Positions 56,107 to 63,809 of a DNA stretch of 64,000 nt are shown here, piece by piece. The DNA is from Brevibacterium pigmentatum. GTDB taxonomy: Bacteria; Actinomycetota; Actinomycetes; Actinomycetales; Brevibacteriaceae. How positions within the stretch are numbered: position 1 is the stretch's first letter; every line of letters starts with the position of its first letter. The stretch is from assembly GCF_011617465.1 (NCBI RefSeq), contig NZ_CP050153.1, forward strand, positions 1,426,001-1,490,000. The letters are read 5' to 3'. Made by a program: the position numbers and the translations under genes. The notes beneath the pieces were generated by a model that ran no database searches, was not told the DNA's origin, and was given only the letters and a program-made list of their open reading frames with translations.

Positions 56107-57192
56107 GTGGCTTTGACTATTGGAATCGTGGGACTGCCCAATGTCGGCAAGTCGACCATGTTTAACGCACTGACCAAGAACCAAGTTCTCGCGGCGAACT
56201 ACCCGTTCGCGACGATCGAGCCGAACGTGGGCGTGGTCCCTCTGCCGGACGAGCGACTCACGCGACTGGCGGAGATCTTCGGCTCCGAACGCATCCTCAA
56301 TGCCACCGTCGACTTCGTCGACATCGCCGGAATCGTGCGCGGCGCCTCCGAAGGGGAAGGCCTGGGCAACCAGTTCCTCGCGAACATCCGCGAAGCCGAC
56401 GCCATCTGCCAGGTCATCCGCGGATTCGTCGACGACGATGTCGTCCACGTCGACGGCAAGATCAGCCCCGCCGATGACATCGACACGATCAATACCGAGC
56501 TCATCCTCGCTGACCTGCAGACTCTCGAGAAGGCGCGGCCGCGGATCGAGAAGGAAGTCAAGGGCAAGCGCGCACCGGCCGAGCAGCTGACCGCGATCGA
56601 TGCCGCTACCGAGATCCTCGAAGGCGGGCGGACGCTCTACCAGGCGATGCAGGCCGACAAGTTCGACGTCAGCGCCCTGCGTGAGCTGCAGCTGATGACG
56701 GTCAAGCCCTTCCTCTACGTGTTCAACGTCGACGACGAGGTGCTCGCCGACGAGGACAAGAAGAACGAGATGCGCGCCCTCGTGGCACCGGTCGAAGCGA
56801 TCTTCCTCGACGCGAAGTTCGAGTCGGAACTCGCCGAGCTCGACGAAGAAGAGGCCCGGGAGATGCTCGAATCGACCGGTCAGGAGGAGAGCGGACTCGA
56901 CCAACTCGCCCGCGTCGGCTTCGACACTCTCGGTCTGCAGACGTATCTGACTGCCGGTCCCAAGGAATCCCGTGCGTGGACGATTCCGAAGGGCGCCACC
57001 GCCCCCGAGGCGGCCGGAGTCATCCATACCGACTTCCAGAAGGGCTTCATCAAGGCCGAGATCGTGTCGTTCGCGGATCTCGATGCGAACGGTACGATGG
57101 CTGCCGCGAAGTCCGCCGGCAAGGTCCGGATGGAAGGCAAGGACTACATCATGGTCGACGGCGACGTCGTGGAGTTCCGCTTCAATGTCTAG
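56107..57192 (+). CDS. ychF: redox-regulated ATPase YchF (Obg-like)
   Basis: A 361-residue P-loop NTPase of the OLA1/YchF family, ATP-preferring and ribosome-associated. G1 is [12 protein letters not shown] at residues 5-16, G3 is [17 protein letters not shown] near 77, and a coiled-coil insertion lies near 140-200. The C-terminal TGS-like domain ends [14 protein letters not shown] 56107 ([12 protein letters not shown]) gives the family's standard length; the longer frame is rejected. The 3' end is special: its last codons recur three more times downstream, marking it as the left edge of a mosaic island. Confidence 0.97.
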   Translation: MALTIGIVGLPNVGKSTMFNALTKNQVLAANYPFATIEPNVGVVPLPDERLTRLAEIFGSERILNATVDFVDIAGIVRGASEGEGLGNQFLANIREADAICQVIRGFVDDDVVHVDGKISPADDIDTINTELILADLQTLEKARPRIEKEVKGKRAPAEQLTAIDAATEILEGGRTLYQAMQADKFDVSALRELQLMTVKPFLYVFNVDDEVLADEDKKNEMRALVAPVEAIFLDAKFESELAELDEEEAREMLESTGQEESGLDQLARVGFDTLGLQTYLTAGPKESRAWTIPKGATAPEAAGVIHTDFQKGFIKAEIVSFADLDANGTMAAAKSAGKVRMEGKDYIMVDGDVVEFRFNV

Positions 57193-57228
57193 ACATGATG
57201 GGTACCGGAAATCATCTGGCGGTTCCAG

Positions 57229-57612
57229 ATGACTGATCCTGAAGTGGTAGCCGCACTATTGGGCGCTGGCGTAGGTGTCGCTGGTTCGCTAGTCGTTGGC
57301 ATTGCCACTTGGGCCTTGGCGGAATTGTCCACGAACAAGCGCGAGCTCCGTGCCAGTCGTGTTGCACTCGCGCGCGAGATTATCCGTAACCGCGGCGACC
57401 AGAGGCTTGTGGCAGCTTCCTTAAATGAGATCCCGGTTGTCTTCAGCGACGATGCTGAACTCTTGCGTCTATACAGGCAGTTCCTCGATGGAGTAAGGAC
57501 AGACGATGCCTTGCTCGATATCGTCGTTCGTGTGTCGAAAGTCGCCAAGATTAACGCAAACGTCACTGCTTCTGACCTGAAGAGATTCCTGTCAGTCGAG
57601 GCGAAAGGGTAA
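57229..57612 (+). CDS. small membrane-anchored protein, DUF6680-like
   Basis: A 127-residue protein. One N-terminal hydrophobic helix (about residues 8-30, AALLGAGVGVAGSLVVGIATW) is followed by a basic stretch and a helical cytosolic part (LVAASLNEIPVVFSDDAELL, LYRQFLDGV). The order of a membrane helix, an N-E-I-x-V-x-F-x-D-D segment and a short helical end resembles DUF6680 proteins; this is from memory of the family pattern. Its ATG is 36 bp after the ychF stop. Codon use is less GC-biased than in ychF, suggesting transfer. Function unknown; it is the only gene of the first island module. Confidence 0.6.
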   Translation: MTDPEVVAALLGAGVGVAGSLVVGIATWALAELSTNKRELRASRVALAREIIRNRGDQRLVAASLNEIPVVFSDDAELLRLYRQFLDGVRTDDALLDIVVRVSKVAKINANVTASDLKRFLSVEAKG

Positions 57613-58953
57613 TTCACTGGTGTGAGACGCGCGTAGCGCCGCGAAAAACTTTGCTTGTGAACTTGATTTTCACGCGACGTTGCACGCGTCTACTTTTCAC
57701 TCCATTGCTACTAGCGTTGGACGCCCAGAAAACGAGTGAGTTTGCCTGGTTCGCGGAGCCGCATGCGGCGTGTGGGTGTTGCGGTTCGTGCCTAGGCACG
57801 GCAGTTTGCTAGTCAGATCGGGTGGTGTTCAAGTGCACACGACGGTACTCTCCGGGGACCATCGAGAACCTTCGAGATTCACTCGCTGATGCAAGGTCCC
57901 TTCAGTCACGGTGGTTTGCTGTGTGCTGGTCTGCTTCGTCAACATGTTGGTCCGTACCGGAACCCGTTGGAGTTCCGGTTCAATGTGTAAGTATGGCTTC
58001 TGGTCAGGACTTATAGTCGGCTGTCAGACGGTCGAGTTCCGTTCTTGCATCATGGGCGACTCCTGTCGGTTCTCGTGGTTCGCTGGACCATGTTGGTCAT
58101 TCTTTGCGGCTCTTTGAAGGTGCTCCTTTGGGATGCATTAGGGTCCAGACGTGTGCATGTCGCGTACGTCGTGACTCAAAATGCGGTCTAATGCAAAATC
58201 GCATAGATTGGCCGGCTGGCAGTCGCGAACTCTGGGTCTGGTCATTTGCGCATGTCTGCCGTCTCATACGTTGCGGTAGTCGGCGGAGGGGGTCGCGCAA
58301 CCGGATTTCGCGCGGCTCCGACCAGCTCACGATCTTGTTGCGCACCGCCACCTGCAAAACGGGAAACACACCCCCAACGTCAGGAGTGCCGATTGTCGGA
58401 GGCTCTTCCACGAACCGGATGCCAATGGTGTTTGTGTTGGGGCGGTGGCTGGGATGTGCCGTGGTAGAAACCTGATGATGAGAAAGCGGCGAGAGACTGC
58501 TGCGCGAGTGGGTGACATCTAATCTGGCTTGCTCGCGTCGTGGGCCTGGAATGATGTTGTTGCGCCTATCGAGAAAGGCACCGGTTAGTTGCTGTTTTGC
58601 TGCTGAGCTAGCCGAGAATGAACGACGCCTGTTCATCCCGTCCGCAGAGTTTGGCCGGAGACTGCCAGGTCGGTCCCGACGTGTCTGCGTTGGTTACGAC
58701 GCTGACAGATGCTGGTATGTGCGGCTGGATACCTTAGGCACGGTTATGTACGCCGACAGGACTGCTGCGTGATGAGATCTCGCGTGATGTGGTAGACGCT
58801 AAAGCCCCGAGCGTCGTTTCACGGCCGACTCCTGCGCCGCCGAACACCACGCCACGCCCCCGTCAGGGGAGTAGAACTTCGAGGAGGCCATGACGTCTTA
58901 CGATGAGGTATGAGTCCAATCGCTACGGATCGTGTGGACAAAAGGTGAGTGTA
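57613..58953. other. gene-poor spacer with a relict ychF end
   Basis: About 1.34 kb without a credible gene on either strand. Short frames (for example 58512-58772 plus, 58097-58636 minus) show no conserved-looking protein. The stretch contains a 14-bp palindrome CGTGCCTAGGCACG (57787-57800), a weak ychF-end-like segment near 57811-57834 (reads DRVVFK), and a clear ychF-end copy at 57967-57990. It looks like decayed remains of earlier insertions. Confidence 0.6.
57967..57990 (+). repeat. second copy of the ychF 3' end
   Basis: Reads L-E-F-R-F-N-V-stop. The last 21 bases match the ychF end at 18 of 21 positions, with differences at wobble positions and TAA instead of TAG. It lies in otherwise non-coding sequence. 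Confidence 0.8.
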
Positions 58954-61416
58954 ATGGGGAAGAAGAAGGCTCGGGATTTGCCTTCGAGGCGAATAGTCAC
59001 AGCTGATGATGAGGGTCTCGCCGCGGCCTTTGGGCGCGTGCGTGAAATGCTTGGACGCATGAACGAGGGGGAGAACCCGAGAGAATACGTGCTTCGTGGC
59101 CCAGAGATAATCGCCGAGCATGTCCAGGCCGTATCGGAGTCGCTAAAGGACGCGGATGCCTTCGACGTGATCGAGCTCATGCGGATGCGCGAGATGCCGA
59201 TGGTCCTCGAGGGCTACCGCGAAAGTCTTGCTGATCAGATGCCGGCAGCGGTCGAACTTGTTGCGCTCATTCTGCTTGCCAGGGGACAGCGCGCGCCCGT
59301 GTCTTCGCCAACGAGCAAGACTCGCCCCGCAGGTTTGATACCCGACTTACACGAACGGGCGAGGGAAATGCTGGCGTTGGGCTCCTTCGCCCTACTTAGT
59401 TCGGGTGAGCGAAACGAATACGGTCCGCTGACTGGGTTGTCCGCCCAATTCGTCAGCCATGATCTGACAGTGCAGTTCATGCAGTACGCGCATATTCATG
59501 ACGAGATAAATGAAGAACTGTTCTCATCTCGTCACCTCGGTGAGTTGCTCCTCGAAACTCTTGGTTTCAGCTACGAGGACTTCTGCGCAGTGCGCGAGGC
59601 AATAGTTCGCGTCCACGGGGAGAAGTTCTTCGCCGTCCGCGACACTGTCGGCGAGATGTTCGAGCAAAATGCGGAGAAGAAGAACGATCCTGCGTTTGAG
59701 AAGGACGTGCGCGCCGCCCTGATGAGTATGCTGGAGCTTCCTGGAGAGCGCGCAACCATCACTGTTCAAGAGGTTACCGAAGCATCGGGCGTGCCGGCAG
59801 ATCGGACCCTGGCCGTTTTGGATCGGTTCAGCCTATCGTTCAACTACGCTGACGATGCGCTTGCTGTCGCGACGAAGTTCCTAAGCGGCGATAACCCGTT
59901 CCGCTCCGCATCGCTGGTCAAGGATGCCGATGGCAACTACATGTTGACAGGCAAGCCGATTGGCACCGACTGCTTCCGCCAGGTCGTCGAAGAGGCCCTC
60001 AAAGTGGTTCCCGCTAAGTTTCGTCGTTATGAGAAGCGCCGCATGCTTGTGAGCGAGGCGCTCGCTCTGAAACGCCTGGCCACCCTTCTGGGCTCATATG
60101 CAGCCCACGCGAACCTCAAATACTTCCGCGCTAATCCGGGCATTGCGGTTTCTGAGCTCGGACCCGATGCGCAGGACATCAACTCGATCGCCGAGCAGAC
60201 TGAAGCAGATGGTCTGTTCATTATCGAGGATGTCGCGATTTGTGTAGAAGTGAAGGCAAAGAGCATCTCCAGTCAGGCGCGGCGTGGTCATGTCCAGAGG
60301 TTGTCTGCCGACCTGCGGGAAACGGTCGGGAGCGCGACTGACCAGGCGCTCAGGCTTGAGAGCCATATCCGAACCAATCACGGGCTGTGGCTTGAGAATC
60401 GCGAATGGCTGGATCTCGCGGAGGTCCGCGAGGTCCGCTCGGTGACCGTCTACCTCGACGACTTCGGCCCGCTATCTACTGCTTTGGACGAACTCGTACG
60501 CGCTAACGTCGTGGGGAGTGATCGTTTCCCATGGCTCGTTACGTTGCACGACCTGAGTGTTATTGCCGAGGTCATCGATAGGCCCGCGGAGTTCCTGCTA
60601 TATCTGCGACGTCGAACAGAGTCAGAAGTTTCTCTGAAGTTCTCAGCCGTCGACGAGCTGGATCTATTCATGCTGTTTCTCTCTGGCGGCTTGTGGGTCG
60701 AGCCGGACCCTGATCGGGTAAGCGAAGAGTTCCTTGGCGTCGCGCCCTTTACAGGCAAGGAACGCCGCCGGTATCAGGAGTCGGCTGTTCCCACTCGAGT
60801 GATGACTCAAACCGATGAGCTAGACGCCTGGGTCTACTACCAAGAAGGCTCGAGCGATATAGAAGTCGAGAAGCCTTCCTTCAGCACCTTGTCGGGCGTC
60901 GCCCGAATCGTAGACTTCCTTCAGGATGGGCGTAAACCAGGGTGGTTCCGCTTCAGTGCTGACCTGTTGAACCTTTCTGAGGAGTCGCAGGAATCGCTGG
61001 GCGACATGGTCGAACGCTTAGCATTGATGACTCGCCAGGACGGTCTCCACCACAATTCGATGGTGGCGTTCGCCGGAGCGTGGGGTTACCCGACGTTGTT
61101 CATGGGCTCCAAACCTCGAACGATGTCTATCCAAGAGGCCAGCACCCGGCTCGCGACCTACGGATTCGCGAAGAAGCACCAAATTCAGTCGGATCGTGCG
61201 CTCATGGTGGTCTTCGATGAGGAGCAACGCATCGGTTCGATCCGTTATGACAACTCGCCTCCGGTGGAGAATAGACAGCTTGACGGGTTCGTTGCGAAGA
61301 TGGGCCTCATACCTCCGGCCGTCATGGGGCGTCCGATCCCACCATCGGCGCGGAGGGCGACCGTCAGGCTGAATCCGAGTCGGAAACCGAAGAAGAAGCG
61401 TAAGCGAGGCCGTTAA
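58954..61416 (+). CDS. large protein of unknown function with central PD-(D/E)XK nuclease-like motif
   Basis: An 820-residue protein starting at ATG 58954 (MGKKKARDLPSRR), with AAAGGTGAG just upstream; an in-frame ATG 17 codons earlier lacks this. Residues ~1-400 are mostly predicted helical with no recognised domain. A nuclease-like core follows: Glu417-x-Asp419-Gly, then VCVEVKAK-like residues 430-436 with Glu432-Val-Lys434, giving E-x-D...E-x-K as in PD-(D/E)XK enzymes. The C-terminal half is unrecognised and ends in a basic tail (SRKPKKKRKRGR). It stands alone between two ychF-end copies. An anti-phage or DNA-processing role is inferred from motif and location only. Confidence 0.75.
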   Translation: MGKKKARDLPSRRIVTADDEGLAAAFGRVREMLGRMNEGENPREYVLRGPEIIAEHVQAVSESLKDADAFDVIELMRMREMPMVLEGYRESLADQMPAAVELVALILLARGQRAPVSSPTSKTRPAGLIPDLHERAREMLALGSFALLSSGERNEYGPLTGLSAQFVSHDLTVQFMQYAHIHDEINEELFSSRHLGELLLETLGFSYEDFCAVREAIVRVHGEKFFAVRDTVGEMFEQNAEKKNDPAFEKDVRAALMSMLELPGERATITVQEVTEASGVPADRTLAVLDRFSLSFNYADDALAVATKFLSGDNPFRSASLVKDADGNYMLTGKPIGTDCFRQVVEEALKVVPAKFRRYEKRRMLVSEALALKRLATLLGSYAAHANLKYFRANPGIAVSELGPDAQDINSIAEQTEADGLFIIEDVAICVEVKAKSISSQARRGHVQRLSADLRETVGSATDQALRLESHIRTNHGLWLENREWLDLAEVREVRSVTVYLDDFGPLSTALDELVRANVVGSDRFPWLVTLHDLSVIAEVIDRPAEFLLYLRRRTESEVSLKFSAVDELDLFMLFLSGGLWVEPDPDRVSEEFLGVAPFTGKERRRYQESAVPTRVMTQTDELDAWVYYQEGSSDIEVEKPSFSTLSGVARIVDFLQDGRKPGWFRFSADLLNLSEESQESLGDMVERLALMTRQDGLHHNSMVAFAGAWGYPTLFMGSKPRTMSIQEASTRLATYGFAKKHQIQSDRALMVVFDEEQRIGSIRYDNSPPVENRQLDGFVAKMGLIPPAVMGRPIPPSARRATVRLNPSRKPKKKRKRGR

Positions 61417-61458
61417 CGACAATTCCTCGCAATACCGCACGTAAAGGTTTCTAACCGT

Positions 61459-61491
61459 GGCGACGTGGTGGTGTTCAGGTTTAACGTCTAG
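61459..61491 (+). repeat. third copy of the ychF 3' end
   Basis: Reads G-D-V-V-V-F-R-F-N-V-stop. The last 30 bases match ychF at 24 positions; four of the six differences are synonymous wobble or CGN/AGG changes in Arg. It lies 43 bp after the 820-residue gene and 33 bp before higB. Confidence 0.85.
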
Positions 61492-61518
61492 CGTTAATGA
61501 CGTTCTTCGTTATACACT
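61481..61518 (+). promoter_or_regulatory. putative higBA promoter and operator
   Basis: An inverted repeat TTAACG-TCTAG-CGTTAA (61481-61497), whose centre is the ychF-end stop codon, is followed by a TATACACT -10-like element at 61511-61518. The toxin TTG is at 61525, so the message may be leaderless. An HTH antitoxin such as the one encoded here would be expected to bind such a repeat. Confidence 0.55.
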
Positions 61519-61524
61519 GATCTC

Positions 61525-61806
61525 TTGATCAGATCGTTCGGCGACAAGGAGCGCGAGCGGCTGTGGCATCGTGGGCGCGTACGGTCGATAGGTCCGAGGA
61601 TCCATCGAGTCGCATTACGCAAGCTTCGTCAGGTGGGATCGGCGGAAGTTCTCGAGGATCTGCGCGTCCCGTCCGGCAATCGTCTCGAAGCTCTGAAGGG
61701 TGAACGAGCTGGGCAGCACATTATCAGGATCAATGACCAATGGCGCATCTGCTTCGTGCGGACAGAGGCCGGACCGGAAGAGGTGGAGATCGTTGACTAC
61801 CGCTGA
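61525..61806 (+). CDS. higB: HigB/RelE-type toxin of a type II toxin-antitoxin system
   Basis: A 93-residue RelE/ParE-superfamily toxin of the HigB branch (toxin encoded first). IRSFGDKERERLWHRGRV at the start is the family N-terminus. RALRKLRQ-like helices (HRVALRKLRQVGSA), LEALKGERAGQHIIRINDQW and RICFVR are the core strands. These toxins are ribosome-dependent mRNA endonucleases. The start is TTG 61525, directly before Ile as in relatives. It overlaps the antitoxin gene by 14 bp. Confidence 0.9.
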   Translation: MIRSFGDKERERLWHRGRVRSIGPRIHRVALRKLRQVGSAEVLEDLRVPSGNRLEALKGERAGQHIIRINDQWRICFVRTEAGPEEVEIVDYR

Positions 61807-62095
61807 CGAGATCGAGCCGATCCACCCTGGGGAGGTCCTCATGGAGGACTTCATAGAAGGGTTCGGGATCACTCAGAACAAGCTCGCCGTGTCCATCGGT
61901 GTCCCACCTCGGCGGATCAACGAGATCGTGCACGGCAAGCGTGGGATCACTGCGGACACCGCGCTGCGGCTGGCGAAGTACTTCGGTACGTCGGCGGAGT
62001 TCTGGATGAACCTGCAGAGTCATTACGAGCTCGACCGCGCCGAGGACCAGGCAGGTGAGCAGATCGCTTCGATCGTTCCGCTGCAGGTGGTGTGA
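61793..62095 (+). CDS. higA: HigA-type antitoxin (VapI/HTH_3)
   Basis: A 100-residue antitoxin. IHPGEVLMEDFIEGFGITQNK precedes a helix-turn-helix (LAVSIGVPPRRINEIVHGKRG), and ITADTALRLAKYFGTSAEFWM follows. It neutralises HigB and autorepresses the operon in characterised systems. TTG 61793 is taken because GGTGGAG lies four bases upstream; the first ATG (61841) would cut the conserved IHPGE segment. Confidence 0.9.
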   Translation: MTTADEIEPIHPGEVLMEDFIEGFGITQNKLAVSIGVPPRRINEIVHGKRGITADTALRLAKYFGTSAEFWMNLQSHYELDRAEDQAGEQIASIVPLQVV

Positions 62096-62124
62096 ACGGC
62101 GAGCACTCCGATCGGGCGGGCAGG

Positions 62125-62502
62125 GTGACGAAAGAACCACTGTCGGGTGGTCACGGAGATCTCACACCCTGGAACCTTCTGCTGGGTGAGCGCTGGGTAT
62201 TTATTGACTGGGATAGTGCGGCTGCGAGTGCCCGGTTGTGGGACCTGTAGTACTCCGCGCAGGCCCTCACGCTCAACGTCACGTCTGTTGATCCCAACGT
62301 GGCAGGGCAGTCACTCCGCGCCTTTGTTGACGGGTGCCGCGCCGAGGCCGAGCTGCGCAGCGTTTTTCCTGAGGCGCCGGTACAACGAACCTGGGCGATG
62401 TACGAGATGCTTCGAAACGCTGATCGCGACGGAGTGGAACCCTGGGGGACTATGTTTCTGAACGGCCGCGGCGGTCGCTGGCGAGCGGTGGCACACTCTT
62501 GA
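62125..62502 (+). pseudogene. broken APH-family phosphotransferase (C-terminal part)
   Basis: One frame encodes the catalytic loop HGDLTPWNLLLGE and the metal-binding WVFIDWD segment of the APH/choline kinase-like family, then RLWDL, an in-frame TAG at 62248-62250, and a continuing homologous C-terminus (YSAQALTL, SLRAFVDGCRAEAEL, GRGGRWRAVAHS). The ATP-binding N-terminal half is absent; homologous-looking sequence starts ~30 bp after higA. Both the truncation and the nonsense codon argue for a dead gene. The substrate of the intact ancestor is unknown. Confidence 0.75.
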
Positions 62503-62529
62503 CTCTTCCTATAAGCGGAAGATATCTTC
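62499..62529 (+). promoter_or_regulatory. promoter with overlapping palindrome for the NTase/HEPN pair
   Basis: TTGACT (62499-62504) and TATCTT (62523-62528) are spaced by 18 bp. A perfect 12-bp palindrome GAAGATATCTTC (62518-62529) covers the -10. The start codon is at 62537. The encoded winged helix could bind here. Confidence 0.6.
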
Positions 62530-62536
62530 GTGTTCT

Positions 62537-63130
62537 ATGAAGAATATCGCAACGCAGCTGACGCCTTTTGTGCGCTCGGATGCCGTTGGGGCGATTCTGG
62601 CCGAGACTCTCGGGCACCCTGATCGGGAGTTTACGCTGGCAGAGCTTGGGCGGCGGACCGGCACAAGCGGCCCGGTCGTGCACCGCGAAGTGGGGCGATT
62701 GGTCGAATCCGCCGTGCTTCGTGACCGGTACGAGGGGCGAAACCGTCTCGTGAGCGCGAATGCCGACCACCCATTGTTCGCTCTGATGCGAGATTTGATC
62801 GCGGCGACCTACGGGCCGGTGCCGGTGTTGCGTGAGCTCTTCGACGGGATCGACGGGGCGGAGGAGTTGCTGATCTACGGATCTTGGGCCGCGCGCCGGT
62901 CAGGAGAAAGCGGTGAGTTTCCCAACGACTTAGACGTCCTCGTCGTGGGGGAGACGCCGCGGAGGACGCTCTCGGGGATTGCAGCCGAAGCAGGCGACAA
63001 GCTCGACTTGCCCGTGAACGTCACGCGTATCGCACCGGTCGACTGGAACTCTGAGGACCCGTCGCCGTTCGTCTCGACGATTCGGTCACGACCCTTAGTC
63101 GATGTGAGATCCGGTGAGATCCTTGCCTGA
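62537..63130 (+). CDS. winged-helix plus MNT-type nucleotidyltransferase (antitoxin-like)
   Basis: A 197-residue protein. N-terminal winged helix-turn-helix (residues ~15-75; FTLAELGRRTGTSGPVVHREV, LRDRYEGRNRLV). C-terminal minimal nucleotidyltransferase domain with LLIYGSWAARRSGE and PNDLDVLVVG, i.e. the GS...DxD metal site. It pairs with the next gene, a HEPN protein, overlapping by 17 bp. In MNT-HEPN systems the NTase neutralises the HEPN ribonuclease, by AMPylation in studied cases. Confidence 0.85.
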   Translation: MKNIATQLTPFVRSDAVGAILAETLGHPDREFTLAELGRRTGTSGPVVHREVGRLVESAVLRDRYEGRNRLVSANADHPLFALMRDLIAATYGPVPVLRELFDGIDGAEELLIYGSWAARRSGESGEFPNDLDVLVVGETPRRTLSGIAAEAGDKLDLPVNVTRIAPVDWNSEDPSPFVSTIRSRPLVDVRSGEILA

Positions 63131-63563
63131 GATCATCAAGCAGATGCTCGTGAACCGAAGACTGGAGCGTGTGGATCGGAATCGCGAGCATGCGCTGGCT
63201 GTGGTCGTGACCGCAGAACGCCATATCCGTACGGCGGAGCTGCTTGCTGATACCGACGATCACGCGATGGCGTTCACAGCGGCGTACGATGGTGCGCGCA
63301 AAGCGCTCGTCGCCGTCCTTGCTGCCGAAGGGTTCCGTGTCCGACCAGTCGGCGGAGCTCATCGCAACACCGGGATCGCGGCAGCGGGCTTCGTCAACGA
63401 CAATTCCTTGGGCGAGTTTGAGTGGATGCGTCAAGTGCGCAACGCGACTGAGTATCCCGACGACGATCGACCGACAGCGACGAACCAAGACGTGGCTGAA
63501 GCGATCGCCGCGGCCGTTCGGATCGTCGATGTCTGTGCCGAGTACGTGCGTCGCGACGGGTAA
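63114..63563 (+). CDS. HEPN-domain protein (partner of MNT nucleotidyltransferase)
   Basis: A 149-residue helical protein of HEPN type: AERHIRTAELLADTDDHAMAF, AYDGARKALVAVLAAEGFRV, and a C-terminal motif MRQVRNATEYPDD. The ribonuclease motif R-x4-6-H is represented by R-N-A-T-E-Y, with Tyr at the His position, so catalytic competence is uncertain. GTG 63114 overlaps the NTase gene; ATG 63146 is not in this frame's conserved start. A toxin or substrate-binding role in a two-gene conflict module is inferred. Confidence 0.8.
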   Translation: MRSLPEIIKQMLVNRRLERVDRNREHALAVVVTAERHIRTAELLADTDDHAMAFTAAYDGARKALVAVLAAEGFRVRPVGGAHRNTGIAAAGFVNDNSLGEFEWMRQVRNATEYPDDDRPTATNQDVAEAIAAAVRIVDVCAEYVRRDG

Positions 63564-63579
63564 TCGACGAATTTGGGTG

Positions 63580-63773
63580 CAGTTATTCGCTCGCATCGGC
63601 TTCGACAACCTCGGTCGGCAGACCTACCTGACGGCCGGGCCCACGGAATCCCGTGCGTGGACGATTCCGAAGGGAGCCACCGCACCGAGGCGGCCGGAGT
63701 CATTCATACCGTCTTCCAGAAGGACTGCATCAAGGTCGACGGCGACGTCGTGGAGTTCCGGTTCGACGTCTAG
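63580..63773 (+). pseudogene. ychF: degenerate ychF 3' fragment (displaced or donor copy)
   Basis: Homologous to YchF from about residue 267 to the stop: [31 protein letters not shown], then a one-base loss near 63684 shifts the frame. After FQK a 99-bp (33-codon) stretch is missing, with AAGG at both edges, and the end reads [16 protein letters not shown]. The last 30 bases match ychF at 27 positions. Scattered substitutions show it is not a recent copy of the intact gene at 56107. Confidence 0.9.
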
Positions 63774-63809
63774 CGCAGCTGACTGACTCCGTCATGCGCT
63801 GGGTTCGAT

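Noticed and set aside
57613..58953. Small genes in the spacer (58097-58636 minus, 58512-58772 plus)
   Set aside because: No start context, no conserved-looking protein and no coupling to neighbours; treated as decayed sequence.
58954..61416. SecA-like or SEC-C assignment for the 820-residue protein
   Set aside because: No CXCX8C(H/C) SEC-C motif and no helicase Walker motifs are present.
57967..61491. Chance occurrence of the short ychF-end matches
   Set aside because: Two independent copies keep the FRFNV-stop reading with largely synonymous base changes, and a third, 194-bp copy is unmistakable; chance is an unlikely explanation, though a computed significance was not possible here.
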